From the NCBI RefSeq assembly GCF_002980555.1, contig NZ_PVBT01000005.1, positions 124,001 through 188,000 of the forward strand: a DNA stretch of 64,000 nucleotides. Direction: 5' to 3'. The notes under the pieces were generated by a model. The model saw only the letters and a program-made list of their open reading frames with translations, searched no databases and was not told the DNA's origin. The position numbers and the translations under genes were made by a program. The DNA is from Phyllobacterium myrsinacearum. Lineage in GTDB: Bacteria; Pseudomonadota; Alphaproteobacteria; Rhizobiales; Rhizobiaceae. This document shows positions 25,925-37,067 of the stretch, piece by piece; the stretch's first letter is position 1; the number at the start of each line of letters is the position of its first letter.

Positions 25925-28900
25925 TCACTGCTTCGCCAGGACGGCCGTGAACGTGTCCTCCAACACGTCGATCAGATAATCCGCATTGGCCCGGCTGAAA
26001 ATCATCGGCGGGCGCAGCTTCAGGATGTTGTCGTGCGGTCCCTCTGTTCCCATCAGGACACCGCGCTCTCTGGCGCCGTTGTTGATGGCGCGGGCAATCT
26101 GTGTGGCAGGCTCCTTGCTCTTGCGGTCCGTCACCAGCTCGATACCGAGAAACAGGCCCTGTCCGCGCACATCGCCAATGACGGCATGGCGGGCCTTCAT
26201 CTCCTCGAAGCGCTGCAGCAGGTAATTGCCTGTCTCCAGCGCATTCTGCCGCAGATTGTCGCGTTCGATCACATCGAGCACCGCAAGGCCCACCGCACAG
26301 GAAACGGGATTGCCGCCGAACGTGTTGAAATATTCCATGCCATTGTTGAAGGAAGCCGCGATCTCGCGCGTCGTCACCACCGCCGCCATGGGATGGCCAT
26401 TGCCGATGGGCTTGCCCATGGTGACGATGTCGGGCACGACGCCTTGCGTCTCGAACGCCCACCAATGGCTGCCGACGCGGCCGAAACCGACCTGCACTTC
26501 ATCCGCCGCGCAGATGCCGCCGGCGGCGCGCACCATCGCGTAGACCTCTTTGAGGTAACCATCCGGCAGGAAAACCTGACCGGCAACGCTCGGAATGGAC
26601 TCGGCAAGGAACAGGCCCGGCGCTTTTCCGGCCTTGCGCATCAACGCGATCTGTTCGGCAACGCTTTGCGCATAGCGGCTGGCAATCTCCGCCTGCGGCC
26701 AGTCGGACGGCGCGCGGTAAGGATCGGGAATGGCGGCCTCATAGACATGCGGCTTGCGGCCCTTGCCGCCCTTGCGCTTGTATTTGTAGGGGCTGAGATC
26801 GATCAGTTCCTGCGTCGTGCCATGATAGGCCCAATCGAGAACAATCGCCTCCTCGCGCCCGGTATGCGCCCGCATCATCCGCAGCATCAGGCTGTTGGCT
26901 TCGCTGCCCGAACAGGCGAAGGTCGCGACCGCGAGATCACCGGGCAGCGTCGCCGTCAGCCGCTCCGCATAGGTGACGATGTTGTCATGGAGATAGCGCG
27001 TATTGGTGTTGAGCAGGCCCGCCTGCCATGACAGAGCCCTCACCACATCCGGATGGGCATGGCCGAGATGGCAGACATTGTTGAAGCAGTCGAGATAGGC
27101 CCGGCCGCGATCGTCGATCAGCCAGACACCCTCGCCGCGCACGAACTTGATCGGCTCCGCATAGGAGATCGACAGATTGGGCAGGAGCGATGTGCGGCGC
27201 GCCGCGACGATAGCCTCCCTGCTGCGCCCCGTCTGCTGGAATGTTTCGCGTGGCAGGGCGATGAAATTGGCCGGGTCCGGGAACAGCTCGCCCCAGACCG
27301 GGAGATAGCACGCTTCGCCGACGCCGAGGATGGCGGTCGCCGACAGGGATGTATCGACCGAAAGCTGCAGATGCAGATGCGGCGCCCAGCCGCCATTTTC
27401 TGCAGGCGCGCCCATTTGGCCGACGAGATCGCCCGCTTGAAGCACATCGCCGGGACGCAGCCGCGTCATGGCCTCATGCGCAAGATGTCCCCACAGCGTT
27501 GCAAAGGGCGGGCAGCCATCCGGCGCGTGCTCAAGCTTGATCAGGCAGCCATAGCCGAGCGGATCGGGCTCGATGACGACTTCTGCGACAGTTGCCGCGA
27601 TGGGGGTGAACAGCTTCGTGCCCGCAGCCATGAAGAGATCGAGACCGAGATGCCGGGTGCGCCGCTCGCCCGCAATGAAACGCGATTCGAACATCGGGCC
27701 GGTGTAGACGGAGCGCTCTTCGCCCCACGGCCCGATGCCGAGCGCAATGCCATTTTCCGCGCAATAGGCATCCCACCACGCGGTTGCCTTATCAGGCTGC
27801 TGCGCGGCGGACCAGACGGTCATGGCATTATCAGGATCGCCATAGGGAACCAGCGCCTTGGCCGCGGTGGCCGGATGCTGCGCGAGAACGGGAGCGAATG
27901 TCCGGTTGTTGCGCTTGATCCAGCCGGCAACCGCCTTGGCCCCCGCCGCTGCATCATATCCGCAGGCATGGCGGAAAATCGCCGTGGCAAAGCCCGGATT
28001 GATCGCATCGAGGCGCCGCAGCAAGGCCCAGGCGGGGGCCTCGCTGATGGCGAGATAGGGATTGTCATCCGTCTTGTCCTTGCGCTGCGCCGACAGTGTG
28101 ACGCTGGTGACAAGCCGCATGGCGATCAGGTCGAACAGCAGGTCCAGCTCCTGTTCCTGCAAGGGATATTCCCCATGGAAACCTGCGGTGATGACGGCTG
28201 CCGCGCCGATGGGATCGTCGAGATCGAGAATGGAATAGGCGCAGGCCACCGCCACTTCCGCGATCAGCACGCTGTGCAGCGCGTCGCCGAAATCGATCAG
28301 GCCGGCAATTTTTCCCGGATTGTCCGGATCGACCAGCACATTCCAGTCATTGGCGTCATTGTGGATGACGGCGGCGCGTAAGCGAGGCAGGCGCGGCGCC
28401 ACCCGCGCCTCGAACCGGTCGAGGAAGCGGCCGAGCAGCGCACGGTCGTCGGCATTGTCGATATATTTCAGGCGCTGGCGCGACAGGCCCGCCGCCCGCA
28501 TGTCCCAGTCGAATGTCCGGAGTGCGCCGGGATGCATGAAGCCCTGCATGGCCCTGTCCAGCCGCCCAAGCATGCCGCCAAGGCTTTGCAGGACCGCCGG
28601 CGTGCGTTCGCGTTCGGCCAGGGGATCGCCGTCCTGCCAGGACACGACGCGGATGCAATGCCGCTCGCCCGATGGGGATTGAACCTGCACCAACACCTGT
28701 CCGTCCAGCGAGCGGCGCAAGCGCGGCACCGGCAGGTCGGAGGCATTGGCTTCCAGATGATGCAGCAGCGCCGTCTGGAAATCGCTCTGATCCTTCGGCT
28801 CACTGGAATTGACCGCCTTGAGTATCCAGATGGAGCCATCGGACGCATCGATCCGGAAATTCTGGTCGCGTTCGCTGGCGAGCGAACTGATCCGGCCCTC

Positions 28901-28978
28901 GATGCCGAAATGCTGCCGGGCAATGGCGAGGGCGTCCGCATTCGAAAATGCCGGTGCCGGATGGGACAGATTGATCAT
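25925..28978 (-). CDS. Three-domain fusion: APH-type kinase, M23 peptidase-like, class III aminotransferase/phospho-lyase
   Basis: This 1017-aa cytosolic protein lacks a signal peptide. Residues 1-350 are an aminoglycoside-phosphotransferase-fold kinase with catalytic H206-N-D208 and N213, and the metal Asp 229 in LIDFGD. Residues about 415-560 are an M23 (LytM) domain with both zinc motifs intact: H443-x3-D447 and H534-L-H536. Residues about 590-1017 are a class III PLP enzyme with D826 and the PLP lysine K856 ([11 protein letters not shown]). Relatives of this last domain are ethanolamine-phosphate and 5-phosphohydroxylysine phospho-lyases, and hydroxylysine kinase has an APH fold. A kinase followed by a phospho-lyase would phosphorylate an amino alcohol and then release phosphate and ammonia. 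The role of the peptidase-like domain in the cytosol is unknown. GGAG precedes the ATG; a divergent Lrp gene lies 122 bp away. Confidence 0.85.
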   Translation of the reverse strand: MINLSHPAPAFSNADALAIARQHFGIEGRISSLASERDQNFRIDASDGSIWILKAVNSSEPKDQSDFQTALLHHLEANASDLPVPRLRRSLDGQVLVQVQSPSGERHCIRVVSWQDGDPLAERERTPAVLQSLGGMLGRLDRAMQGFMHPGALRTFDWDMRAAGLSRQRLKYIDNADDRALLGRFLDRFEARVAPRLPRLRAAVIHNDANDWNVLVDPDNPGKIAGLIDFGDALHSVLIAEVAVACAYSILDLDDPIGAAAVITAGFHGEYPLQEQELDLLFDLIAMRLVTSVTLSAQRKDKTDDNPYLAISEAPAWALLRRLDAINPGFATAIFRHACGYDAAAGAKAVAGWIKRNNRTFAPVLAQHPATAAKALVPYGDPDNAMTVWSAAQQPDKATAWWDAYCAENGIALGIGPWGEERSVYTGPMFESRFIAGERRTRHLGLDLFMAAGTKLFTPIAATVAEVVIEPDPLGYGCLIKLEHAPDGCPPFATLWGHLAHEAMTRLRPGDVLQAGDLVGQMGAPAENGGWAPHLHLQLSVDTSLSATAILGVGEACYLPVWGELFPDPANFIALPRETFQQTGRSREAIVAARRTSLLPNLSISYAEPIKFVRGEGVWLIDDRGRAYLDCFNNVCHLGHAHPDVVRALSWQAGLLNTNTRYLHDNIVTYAERLTATLPGDLAVATFACSGSEANSLMLRMMRAHTGREEAIVLDWAYHGTTQELIDLSPYKYKRKGGKGRKPHVYEAAIPDPYRAPSDWPQAEIASRYAQSVAEQIALMRKAGKAPGLFLAESIPSVAGQVFLPDGYLKEVYAMVRAAGGICAADEVQVGFGRVGSHWWAFETQGVVPDIVTMGKPIGNGHPMAAVVTTREIAASFNNGMEYFNTFGGNPVSCAVGLAVLDVIERDNLRQNALETGNYLLQRFEEMKARHAVIGDVRGQGLFLGIELVTDRKSKEPATQIARAINNGARERGVLMGTEGPHDNILKLRPPMIFSRANADYLIDVLEDTFTAVLAKQ

Positions 28979-29038
28979 GCATCAGCTCCTTTTCACCAGA
29001 GCTTGGCACGGGCCTCAAAATGGGGCATCCGTTAATCC

Positions 29039-29074
29039 GCCGGTTTGACCGTCAGAAAGACGGCCAGAACCGGC
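29039..29074. promoter_or_regulatory. Nested dyad between the fusion gene and the Lrp gene
   Basis: GCCGGTT (29039-29045) is inverted as AACCGGC (29068-29074), and inside it CCGTC (29049-29053) is inverted as GACGG (29059-29063). The dyad lies 26 bp before the Lrp-family ATG and 60 bp from the divergent fusion gene, a fitting place for the Lrp operator; as RNA it would be a hairpin. Confidence 0.45.
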
Positions 29075-29100
29075 ATTTGGTCGGGGGGACGAAGAGGGCA

Positions 29101-29553
29101 ATGAAGGAACTCGATGAAAAGGACCGGAACATCCTGAGTATCCTGTCGCGGGATGCCAAGATTCCGCTGAAGACGCTTGCCGGAAAGATCGGCCTGTCGC
29201 GCAGCGCAACCAGCGAGCGCATTCTCTTTCTCGAACGGTCGGGCGTCATCCGCGGCTACCGGGCCGATATCGGGCAGTTGAATGAGGGCGCGATCTGCGC
29301 CTTCCTGCTGATCAGCCTGGTGCGCACCCCGGCGCTTGGCGTGCTCGACCGGCTCGCCGCCCATCCGGAAGTCCGGCGCGTTTCCTCGGTCAGCGGCCAG
29401 CTTGACTTGATTGTCGAGGTCGAGGTGCCGACGATGAACCACCTCAACACCATCCGCGATACGGTGGCGCTACTGGAGGAAGTGGATGACGTCACCACAT
29501 CCATCATCCTGCGCCGCGACATCGACCGGATGGGCAGCGACGCGGGCGCGTAA
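29101..29553 (+). CDS. Lrp/AsnC family regulator
   Basis: This 150-aa regulator begins MKELDEKDRNILSILSRDAK, with the helix-turn-helix at about 20-50 (IPLKTLAGKIGLSRSATSERI) and a RAM/ACT-type ligand domain after residue 65 (VSSVSGQLDLIVEVEV). The start at 29101 has GAGGG ahead. It is divergent from the kinase/phospho-lyase fusion and probably senses the amino compound that this locus degrades. Lrp proteins often act as activators of a neighbouring divergent amino-acid catabolic gene. Confidence 0.9.
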   Translation: MKELDEKDRNILSILSRDAKIPLKTLAGKIGLSRSATSERILFLERSGVIRGYRADIGQLNEGAICAFLLISLVRTPALGVLDRLAAHPEVRRVSSVSGQLDLIVEVEVPTMNHLNTIRDTVALLEEVDDVTTSIILRRDIDRMGSDAGA

Positions 29554-29684
29554 CCGCTGCATCAGCCTCACTCTCGGAGGATCGGGCAATCTCTTCGGCC
29601 AAACGGGATACCGGGTTTTGACCGGACCGCGCATACTCCGCCTTGTCCGCAAGTCGATTTGACGAACAAAGACGAGGTATGAAA

Positions 29685-29852
29685 ATGAACATTTACCGGA
29701 ATTATATTGCCTGGCGCAATGCGCGCCGCACCATTGCCGAACTCAACAGCCTGCCGCTGGATCAATTGGCAGACCTCGGCATTGATCCGCTGATCCATGT
29801 GCTTGATATTCCCCTGCGCTCCTATTCGGGCAATCAGCGCGAAAGGAACTGA
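29685..29852 (+). CDS. DUF1127-like micro-protein
   Basis: This 55-aa protein contains [22 protein letters not shown], the YjiS-like DUF1127 signature of an Arg-rich helix followed by L..LP...LADLGI. The ATG at 29685 is preferred over 29679 because GACGAGG is then seven bases ahead. In alphaproteobacteria, DUF1127 proteins have been tied to RNA turnover and to phosphate or carbon stress; which applies here is unknown. Its 3' end overlaps the convergent glycerate kinase gene by 19 bp. Confidence 0.75.
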   Translation: MNIYRNYIAWRNARRTIAELNSLPLDQLADLGIDPLIHVLDIPLRSYSGNQRERN

Positions 29853-31123
29853 TCCCCGCTGATATAGACAGCGCGGAAATCATTGACATTGGTGCCGGTC
29901 GGGCCCGGCACAAAGAGATCGCCGAGCGCATCGAAGGCCGACCACGCATCATTCAAATTCAACAGGCCGCGCGCGTCCCTCCCAAGACCCGCCAGCCGCG
30001 CGGCGGTGCTGCCATCGGCAAAGGCCCCGGCATTGTCCTCCGAACCATCGATGCCGTCCGTATCGGCGGCCAGCGCCGATATCCCCCCGGCTCCGGCAAT
30101 GTCGAGCGCCAAGGACAGAAGAAATTCGGTGTTGCGCCCGCCCTTGCCGGACCCGCGCACGGTGACCGTGGTCTCTCCCCCGGACAGGAGAATCACCGGC
30201 GCCGTGAACGGCCGGTTTCTGGTCAAAACTTCGCGGGCAAGCGCGGCGTGCACATGCGCCACTTCCCGTGCCTCGCCCTCGATGGCATCCGACAGGATGA
30301 CGGCGTCGACGCCCTGGCGCCGCGCTTCGGCCGCAGCCGCGTCGAGCGAGACCGCTGCGGAGGCGATGATGCGGACCGTGTTCCGGGCAAACCCGGCATC
30401 GCCAGGGCGGGGTGCGCGCGCCGCATCCAGCGACAGATGCCGCAAGGCCGCGGGCGGCAATGCAAGGTTGTACTGGCGCACGATCGCCAATGCATCGTCC
30501 AGCGATGCGTCATCCGGCACGGTCGGCCCCGACGCGACCAGCGCCGGATTGTCGCCGGGAATATCGGATATGACAAGCGTCACAACCCGCGCCGGAAAGG
30601 CGGCGGCGGCCAGCCGCCCGCCCTTGACGGTTGAAAGGTGCTTGCGCACGGTGTTCATCGCGGAAATCGGCGCCCCGGATGCCAGCAATGCCTTGTTAAC
30701 AGCAATCTCGTCGTCGAGTGTCATGCCGTCCGGCGGTGCCGGCAACAGCGCCGAACCGCCGCCCGATATCAGCGCCACGACAAGATCGTCCTCGGTCAGA
30801 CCGGCAACCGCCGCGAACAGTCGCGCCGTGGCCTTCAGTCCCGCCGCATCGGGCACCGGGTGCGCCGCCTCGATGATCTCGATTTGCTCGCACCCCACGC
30901 CGAAACCGTAACGGGTGACCACAACCCCTTGCAGCGGGCCATCCCAGGCCTTCTCAAAAGCCCGCGCCATCTGCGCCGAGCCCTTGCCCGCACCGATGAC
31001 GATGGTCCGGCCCTTGGGCCTTTCCGGCAGGTTGGCGGCAACGGTGCGCTCGGCCTGCGCCGCCGCCACGGCGGCGTCAAACAGGGATTTCAGGAATGCC
31101 CTGGGGGCGGTTTTCAATGTCAT
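29834..31123 (-). CDS. Glycerate 2-kinase (MOFRL family)
   Basis: This 429-aa enzyme phosphorylates D-glycerate to 2-phosphoglycerate, the exit step of the glyoxylate branch encoded here. The N-terminal glycerate-kinase domain has [17 protein letters not shown] (about 41-57) and [19 protein letters not shown]; the C-terminal MOFRL domain has [20 protein letters not shown] and [14 protein letters not shown]. Homologues are named GckA or TtuD (the latter was first called hydroxypyruvate reductase). It is the last gene of the gcl-hyi-glxR-kinase operon, 33 bp after glxR. Confidence 0.92.
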   Translation of the reverse strand: MTLKTAPRAFLKSLFDAAVAAAQAERTVAANLPERPKGRTIVIGAGKGSAQMARAFEKAWDGPLQGVVVTRYGFGVGCEQIEIIEAAHPVPDAAGLKATARLFAAVAGLTEDDLVVALISGGGSALLPAPPDGMTLDDEIAVNKALLASGAPISAMNTVRKHLSTVKGGRLAAAAFPARVVTLVISDIPGDNPALVASGPTVPDDASLDDALAIVRQYNLALPPAALRHLSLDAARAPRPGDAGFARNTVRIIASAAVSLDAAAAEARRQGVDAVILSDAIEGEAREVAHVHAALAREVLTRNRPFTAPVILLSGGETTVTVRGSGKGGRNTEFLLSLALDIAGAGGISALAADTDGIDGSEDNAGAFADGSTAARLAGLGRDARGLLNLNDAWSAFDALGDLFVPGPTGTNVNDFRAVYISGDQFLSR

Positions 31124-31156
31124 TATTGTCCGTCCCCAGACCCTTGTCCGCCGGCC

Positions 31157-32041
31157 TCAGGCGACCGCGTGATTGGCGATGCGCTCCAGCGCCTTGACCA
31201 GTCCGGAGTGGTCGAGACCGCTGTCGCCGTTCGCCGCGCAGCTGTTGAACAATTCCTGCGTCGATGCCGTGTTGGGCAGCGAGACGCCGAGCGATTTGGC
31301 ACTCTGCAAGGCCAGGTTGAGGTCCTTCTGGTGCAGCGAGATGCGGAAGCCCGGTTCGAATGTCCGCTTGATCATCCGCTCGCCATGCAGTTCGAGAATG
31401 CGCGAGGAGGCGAAGCCGCCCATCAGCGCCTCGCGCACCCGCGCCGGATCGGCACCCGCCTTCGACGCCAGCACCAGCGCTTCGGAAATGGCTTCGATGG
31501 TCAGGGCAACGATGATCTGGTTGGCAACCTTGGTCACCTGGCCGTCGCCGCAATCGCCGACAAGCGTGATGTTCTTGCCCATCAGCTTGAACAGCGGCAG
31601 GGCCCGGTCGAAGGCGCTTTGCTCGCCGCCCGCCATAATGCTGAGCGTGGCGTTCCTGGCGCCCACTTCGCCGCCGGACACCGGCGCATCGATATATTCG
31701 CTGCCCGTCTCGCGAACCCTTTTGGCAAACTCCTTCGTCTCGATCGGCGAGATCGAGCTCATGTCGATGACGAGCTTGCCCGGCTTCAAGCCGAAGACCA
31801 CGCCGTTTTCGCCGAAGAGCACGTCCTTGACCTCCGGCGTGTCCGGCAGCATCAGGATGATGATATCCGTCTTTTCCGCCAGAGCTTTCGGGCTTTCAAC
31901 GATCTTCAGGCCGTTCTCGACCAGTTCCGGGCGCGGCTCGATGAAGAATTTCGAGGTGTAGACGTCATGCCCCGCATCCTGCAGGTGACGTGCCATGGGC
32001 GTTCCCATGATGCCCAGTCCGATGAAACCTATGTCAGCCAT
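31157..32041 (-). CDS. glxR: 2-hydroxy-3-oxopropionate (tartronate semialdehyde) reductase
   Basis: This 294-aa beta-hydroxyacid dehydrogenase reduces tartronate semialdehyde to D-glycerate. It has the N-terminal NAD(P) fingerprint GFIGLGIMGTPMARHL (5-20), the substrate motif DAPVSGGEVGA (about 119-129) and the catalytic Lys in VTKVANQI (about 170). Its position between hyi and glycerate kinase specifies the GlxR/GarR role over other family members. The start lies five bases from the hyi stop, with a GAGGA ribosome site. Confidence 0.93.
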   Translation of the reverse strand: MADIGFIGLGIMGTPMARHLQDAGHDVYTSKFFIEPRPELVENGLKIVESPKALAEKTDIIILMLPDTPEVKDVLFGENGVVFGLKPGKLVIDMSSISPIETKEFAKRVRETGSEYIDAPVSGGEVGARNATLSIMAGGEQSAFDRALPLFKLMGKNITLVGDCGDGQVTKVANQIIVALTIEAISEALVLASKAGADPARVREALMGGFASSRILELHGERMIKRTFEPGFRISLHQKDLNLALQSAKSLGVSLPNTASTQELFNSCAANGDSGLDHSGLVKALERIANHAVA

Positions 32042-32045
32042 GTCC

Positions 32046-32861
32046 TCAGCTCCTCATTCTCAAGATGTCGGCGGATTTCTGTGCGTCGGAAAAATCCTTC
32101 AGCCAGCCCAGCCCGCGTTGCGTTTCAGTCTTTGGTTTGTATTCGCAGCCGATCCAGCCGGTGTAACCGGCCTCGTCCAGTGCCTCGAACACGAAGGGAT
32201 AATTGATCTCGCCCGTGCCCGGCTCGTTCCGGCCGGGATTGTCGGCCAGCTGGATATGGGCAATGCGGTCCTTGTGGCGCTGATAGGTCGCCACCAGTTC
32301 GCCGCGCGTGCGCTGCTGGTGATAGAGATCGTACTGGATGAAGAGATTGTCGCTGCCGACCTCGTCGATGATCGATGCGGCCTGTTCCACGGTATTCAGG
32401 TAGAAGCCGGGAATATCATAGGGGTTGATCGGCTCGATCAGCAGGCGGATCTGATGTCTGGCAAGCTCCTGCGCCGCCAGGCGCAGATTATGCACGAAGG
32501 TCGTGCGCAGCACGTCCTGCGCCAGCCCGACCGGCGCAATGCCGGCAAGGCAGTTGATCTGCCTGCACCCCAGCTCGGTGGCATAGTCGATGGCCGTAGC
32601 AACGCCGCGCCGGAATTCATCGATGCGGTCGGGCAGCACCGCAATGCCGCGCTCGCCGCCCGCCCAGTTGCCGGCCGGAAGATTGTGCAGCACCTGCACC
32701 AGCCGGTGTTCGCCAAGTTTCCGTTTGAGAACGGCGGCATCGAACTCATAGGGGAAGAGATATTCCACCGCATCGAAACCCGCCTGGCTGGCCAGTGCAA
32801 AGCGGTCGAGAAACGGAACCTCGTTGAAGAGCATGGTCAGATTGGCTGCAAATTTTGGCAT
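32046..32861 (-). CDS. hyi: Hydroxypyruvate isomerase
   Basis: This 271-aa TIM-barrel protein of the AP-endonuclease-2/xylose-isomerase-like family interconverts hydroxypyruvate and tartronate semialdehyde. Typical blocks are MPKFAANLTMLFNEVPFLDRF at the N-terminus (first 21 residues), LIEPINPYDIPGFYL (about 145-159), QYDLYHQQ and HIQLADNPGRNEPGTGEINY, which hold metal ligands (Glu, Asp, His). GGAGG lies upstream of the ATG. It sits 25 bp after gcl. Confidence 0.93.
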   Translation of the reverse strand: MPKFAANLTMLFNEVPFLDRFALASQAGFDAVEYLFPYEFDAAVLKRKLGEHRLVQVLHNLPAGNWAGGERGIAVLPDRIDEFRRGVATAIDYATELGCRQINCLAGIAPVGLAQDVLRTTFVHNLRLAAQELARHQIRLLIEPINPYDIPGFYLNTVEQAASIIDEVGSDNLFIQYDLYHQQRTRGELVATYQRHKDRIAHIQLADNPGRNEPGTGEINYPFVFEALDEAGYTGWIGCEYKPKTETQRGLGWLKDFSDAQKSADILRMRS

Positions 32862-32886
32862 GGGACCTCCGGAAAGTCAGTGAATG

Positions 32887-34671
<1,785 letters not shown>

Positions 34672-34726
34672 GATCATTCCTCCGTATTTAGTGAGATCAT
34701 AATCCGTTTCATGAATCACACAATGA

Positions 34727-34738
34727 ATTTCTGGAAAT
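34727..34738. promoter_or_regulatory. Candidate IclR operator between gcl and iclR
   Basis: ATTTC-TG-GAAAT is a perfect short inverted repeat in the AT-rich divergent promoter region. GGAAAT-AAAG-ATTTTC (34755-34770) is an imperfect second copy. IclR proteins commonly recognise GGAAAT/ATTTCC-type palindromes. Confidence 0.45.
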
Positions 34739-34837
34739 CATTCTCATGATATGGAAATAAAGATTTTCAATAAAACTGGTAAAATCAACGGCGCCGGATT
34801 ATGCCAATGCATCGTAATGCAAGGGGAAGATGCCAGC

Positions 34838-35668
34838 ATGGCCTCACAGTCGACAGCAGCGAAAGGCAGGCGGGGACGCAAGGCGGGCGAGAATGCCGTG
34901 CCGTCCTCGGTTCAGGTGCTTGACCGCAGCCTCCATCTGCTCAGCATCGTCGCCGACAATGACGGATCGACGCTGACCGACCTTGCCGACCATACCGGAA
35001 TGGCGCCATCGACCGTTCACCGGCTGCTGACATCGCTTGCCAATCACGGCATGCTCGCGCATGACCCGGAATCCGGCGAATGGACGGTCGGCGTGCGAGC
35101 TTTTGAAATCGGCAATGCCTTCCTGCGCTACCGCAAGCTTGGCAGCATCAGCCGGCCATTCCTGAAAAGGCTGATGGACGCGTGCGGGGAGACAGCCAAT
35201 GTCGCCATCGAGGATGAAGGCGATGTGGTCTTCATTTCGCAGATCGAGAGCCATGCGCCGATGCGCGCCTTCTTCCGGCCGGGACGGCGCGGCCCCATCC
35301 ATGCATCGGGCATCGGCAAGGCGATCCTGTCGACCTGGTCGGACACCGATATCGGCCAGATGCTCAGCGGCAAGACGCTGGCGCATTTCACCGCCCACAC
35401 GCTCGATACGCTGCCCGCTCTCCTGAAGGACATCCAGCAGATCCGCGCACGCGGCTGGTCGATCGATGATGAGGAGCACACGCTCGGCATGCGCTGCATC
35501 GCAGCACCCGTCTTCAATGAACACGGGGAAGCCATTGCCGGGATTTCAATTTCAGGCCCGGCCGTGCGCCTGCCCAAGAACAAGCTGGATGTGTTTGGAC
35601 CGGTCATCCACCGGACCGCCGATGAACTGACGCAGGCCATGGGCGGCCGCAAACCGCACGAACTCTAG
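34838..35668 (+). CDS. IclR family regulator of glyoxylate/purine genes
   Basis: This 276-aa regulator has a winged helix (LTDLADHTGMAPSTVHRLLTSLANHGML, about 48-75) and the IclR effector domain (GRRGPIHASGIGKAILS and GWSIDDEEHTLGMRCIAAPVF). It resembles AllR, the allantoin/glyoxylate-responsive repressor. The start at 34838 is chosen because AGGGGA lies ten bases upstream; an ATG at 34751 would add a 29-residue tail overlapping the presumed operator. It is divergent from gcl. Glyoxylate or an allantoin product is the likely effector, by analogy. Confidence 0.88.
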   Translation: MASQSTAAKGRRGRKAGENAVPSSVQVLDRSLHLLSIVADNDGSTLTDLADHTGMAPSTVHRLLTSLANHGMLAHDPESGEWTVGVRAFEIGNAFLRYRKLGSISRPFLKRLMDACGETANVAIEDEGDVVFISQIESHAPMRAFFRPGRRGPIHASGIGKAILSTWSDTDIGQMLSGKTLAHFTAHTLDTLPALLKDIQQIRARGWSIDDEEHTLGMRCIAAPVFNEHGEAIAGISISGPAVRLPKNKLDVFGPVIHRTADELTQAMGGRKPHEL

Positions 35669-35678
35669 CGGGGAAAGC

Positions 35679-35703
35679 AAAAGGGGGCCGCTGGCCCCCT
35701 TTT
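35679..35703. terminator. Bidirectional terminator between iclR and guaD
   Basis: AAAAGGGGGCC and GGCCCCCTTTT form a perfect 11-bp stem around GCT. The A-run and T-run on both sides let it end both convergent transcripts. Confidence 0.9.
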
Positions 35704-35711
35704 CGTCATCC

Positions 35712-37067
35712 TCAGGCGATCTGCAGATCGGCCGCTGACCGGGCGGGGCCCGCCGCCGGATGTTTGTCGAGCCTGCTCTTCATCGGCTTGCCCGCTACAT
35801 AGACCTCGGCCACCGAACGGTCATCCCCCATGGTCTGCAGGATGAACAGCTCTTCGGCGAGCGTCGTTGCCGTGCGCATGCGCAATTCCATCGCCGGCTT
35901 GGCGCGGCTGTCGAGAACCGTGATATCCGCATCGGCACCCGCATGCAGCGATCCGATCCGGTCTTCAAGGCCGAGTGCCCGCGCATTGCCGAGCGTCATC
36001 ATGTAATAGGACGCGAAGGGCGAGAGGCGCTGGCCCTGCACGTGCAGTACCTTGTAGGCTTCGGCCATTGTCTCCAGCATGGAGAAGCTGGTGCCGCCGC
36101 CGACATCCGTCGCCACGGAAAACCGCGCGCCCAGCGTCTGGAACCGGTCGCGGTCGAACAGGCCGCTGCCGAGGAACAGATTGGAGGTCGGGCAGAAGAC
36201 CGCCACGGACCCGGTTTCGGCCAGCACCGCAATTTCCCGGTCGGACAGGTAGATGCAGTGCCCGAGCAGCATCTTTTTGCCCAGAAGATCATAGCCGGCA
36301 TAGATGTCGGTATAATCCTTGGCGGCGGGGTAAAGCGAGGTTGCATAGGCAACCTCGTCGCGGTTTTCCGACAGGTGCGTCTGCACGTAGCATTCGGGAT
36401 GTTCGCGCACGAGAACCCGGCTCATCTCCATCTGCTCGGGGGTCGAGGTGATGGCAAAGCGCGGGCTGATGGCATAGTGCGCCCGGCCCCGGCCGTGCCA
36501 TTTCGCGATCAGCGCCTTGGTCTCGTCGTAACCGGTCTGCGCCGTGTCGCGCAGCCCTTCCGGCGCATTGCGGTCCATCATGACCTTGCCGCCGATCATC
36601 AGCATGTTGCGCTTTTCCGCTGCCGCAAAATAAGCATCGACGCTTTCCGGATGCACCGAGCAATAGGCAACCGCCGAGGTGGTGCCGTTGCGCAGGAGTT
36701 CGTCCATGAAGCGCCCGGCGATGAAATCGGCATGGGCTGAAGACGCGAACTTCTGCTCTTCAACGAAGATGTAGGTATTGAGCCATTCCAGCAGCTGCGC
36801 CCCGTAGGAGGCGATGGCCTGCGTCTGCGGGAAGTGCAGATGCGTGTCGATGAAACCGGGCAGGATCAGATGCGGGCGGTGATCGACGATCTCCGCCTGC
36901 GGCCCCGCCAGAGGCGCAAGCGCCGCATGGTCGCCGACGCGGACAACCCTGCCGTTTTCGATGAGAACGGCACCATCTTCAAAATAGGAATAGGACGCCG
37001 TGTCGTCGATGCTCTTCGGCGCATCGGTGAAGGTCAGCACCCGGCCGCGCAGCAGCAGTTGGCTCAT
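35712..37067 (-). CDS. guaD: Guanine deaminase
   Basis: This 451-aa amidohydrolase converts guanine to xanthine. Zinc motifs are DTHLHFPQ (about 74-81), the conserved His in ISPRFAITSTPEQ and QTHLSEN, GHCIYL and the Asp in ATDVGGGTS. It overlaps the puuD stop by four bases (ATGA), so puuD-guaD is an operon feeding xanthine to xanthine dehydrogenase and the resulting urate to PuuD. A strong terminator follows. Confidence 0.94.
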   Translation of the reverse strand: MSQLLLRGRVLTFTDAPKSIDDTASYSYFEDGAVLIENGRVVRVGDHAALAPLAGPQAEIVDHRPHLILPGFIDTHLHFPQTQAIASYGAQLLEWLNTYIFVEEQKFASSAHADFIAGRFMDELLRNGTTSAVAYCSVHPESVDAYFAAAEKRNMLMIGGKVMMDRNAPEGLRDTAQTGYDETKALIAKWHGRGRAHYAISPRFAITSTPEQMEMSRVLVREHPECYVQTHLSENRDEVAYATSLYPAAKDYTDIYAGYDLLGKKMLLGHCIYLSDREIAVLAETGSVAVFCPTSNLFLGSGLFDRDRFQTLGARFSVATDVGGGTSFSMLETMAEAYKVLHVQGQRLSPFASYYMMTLGNARALGLEDRIGSLHAGADADITVLDSRAKPAMELRMRTATTLAEELFILQTMGDDRSVAEVYVAGKPMKSRLDKHPAAGPARSAADLQIA

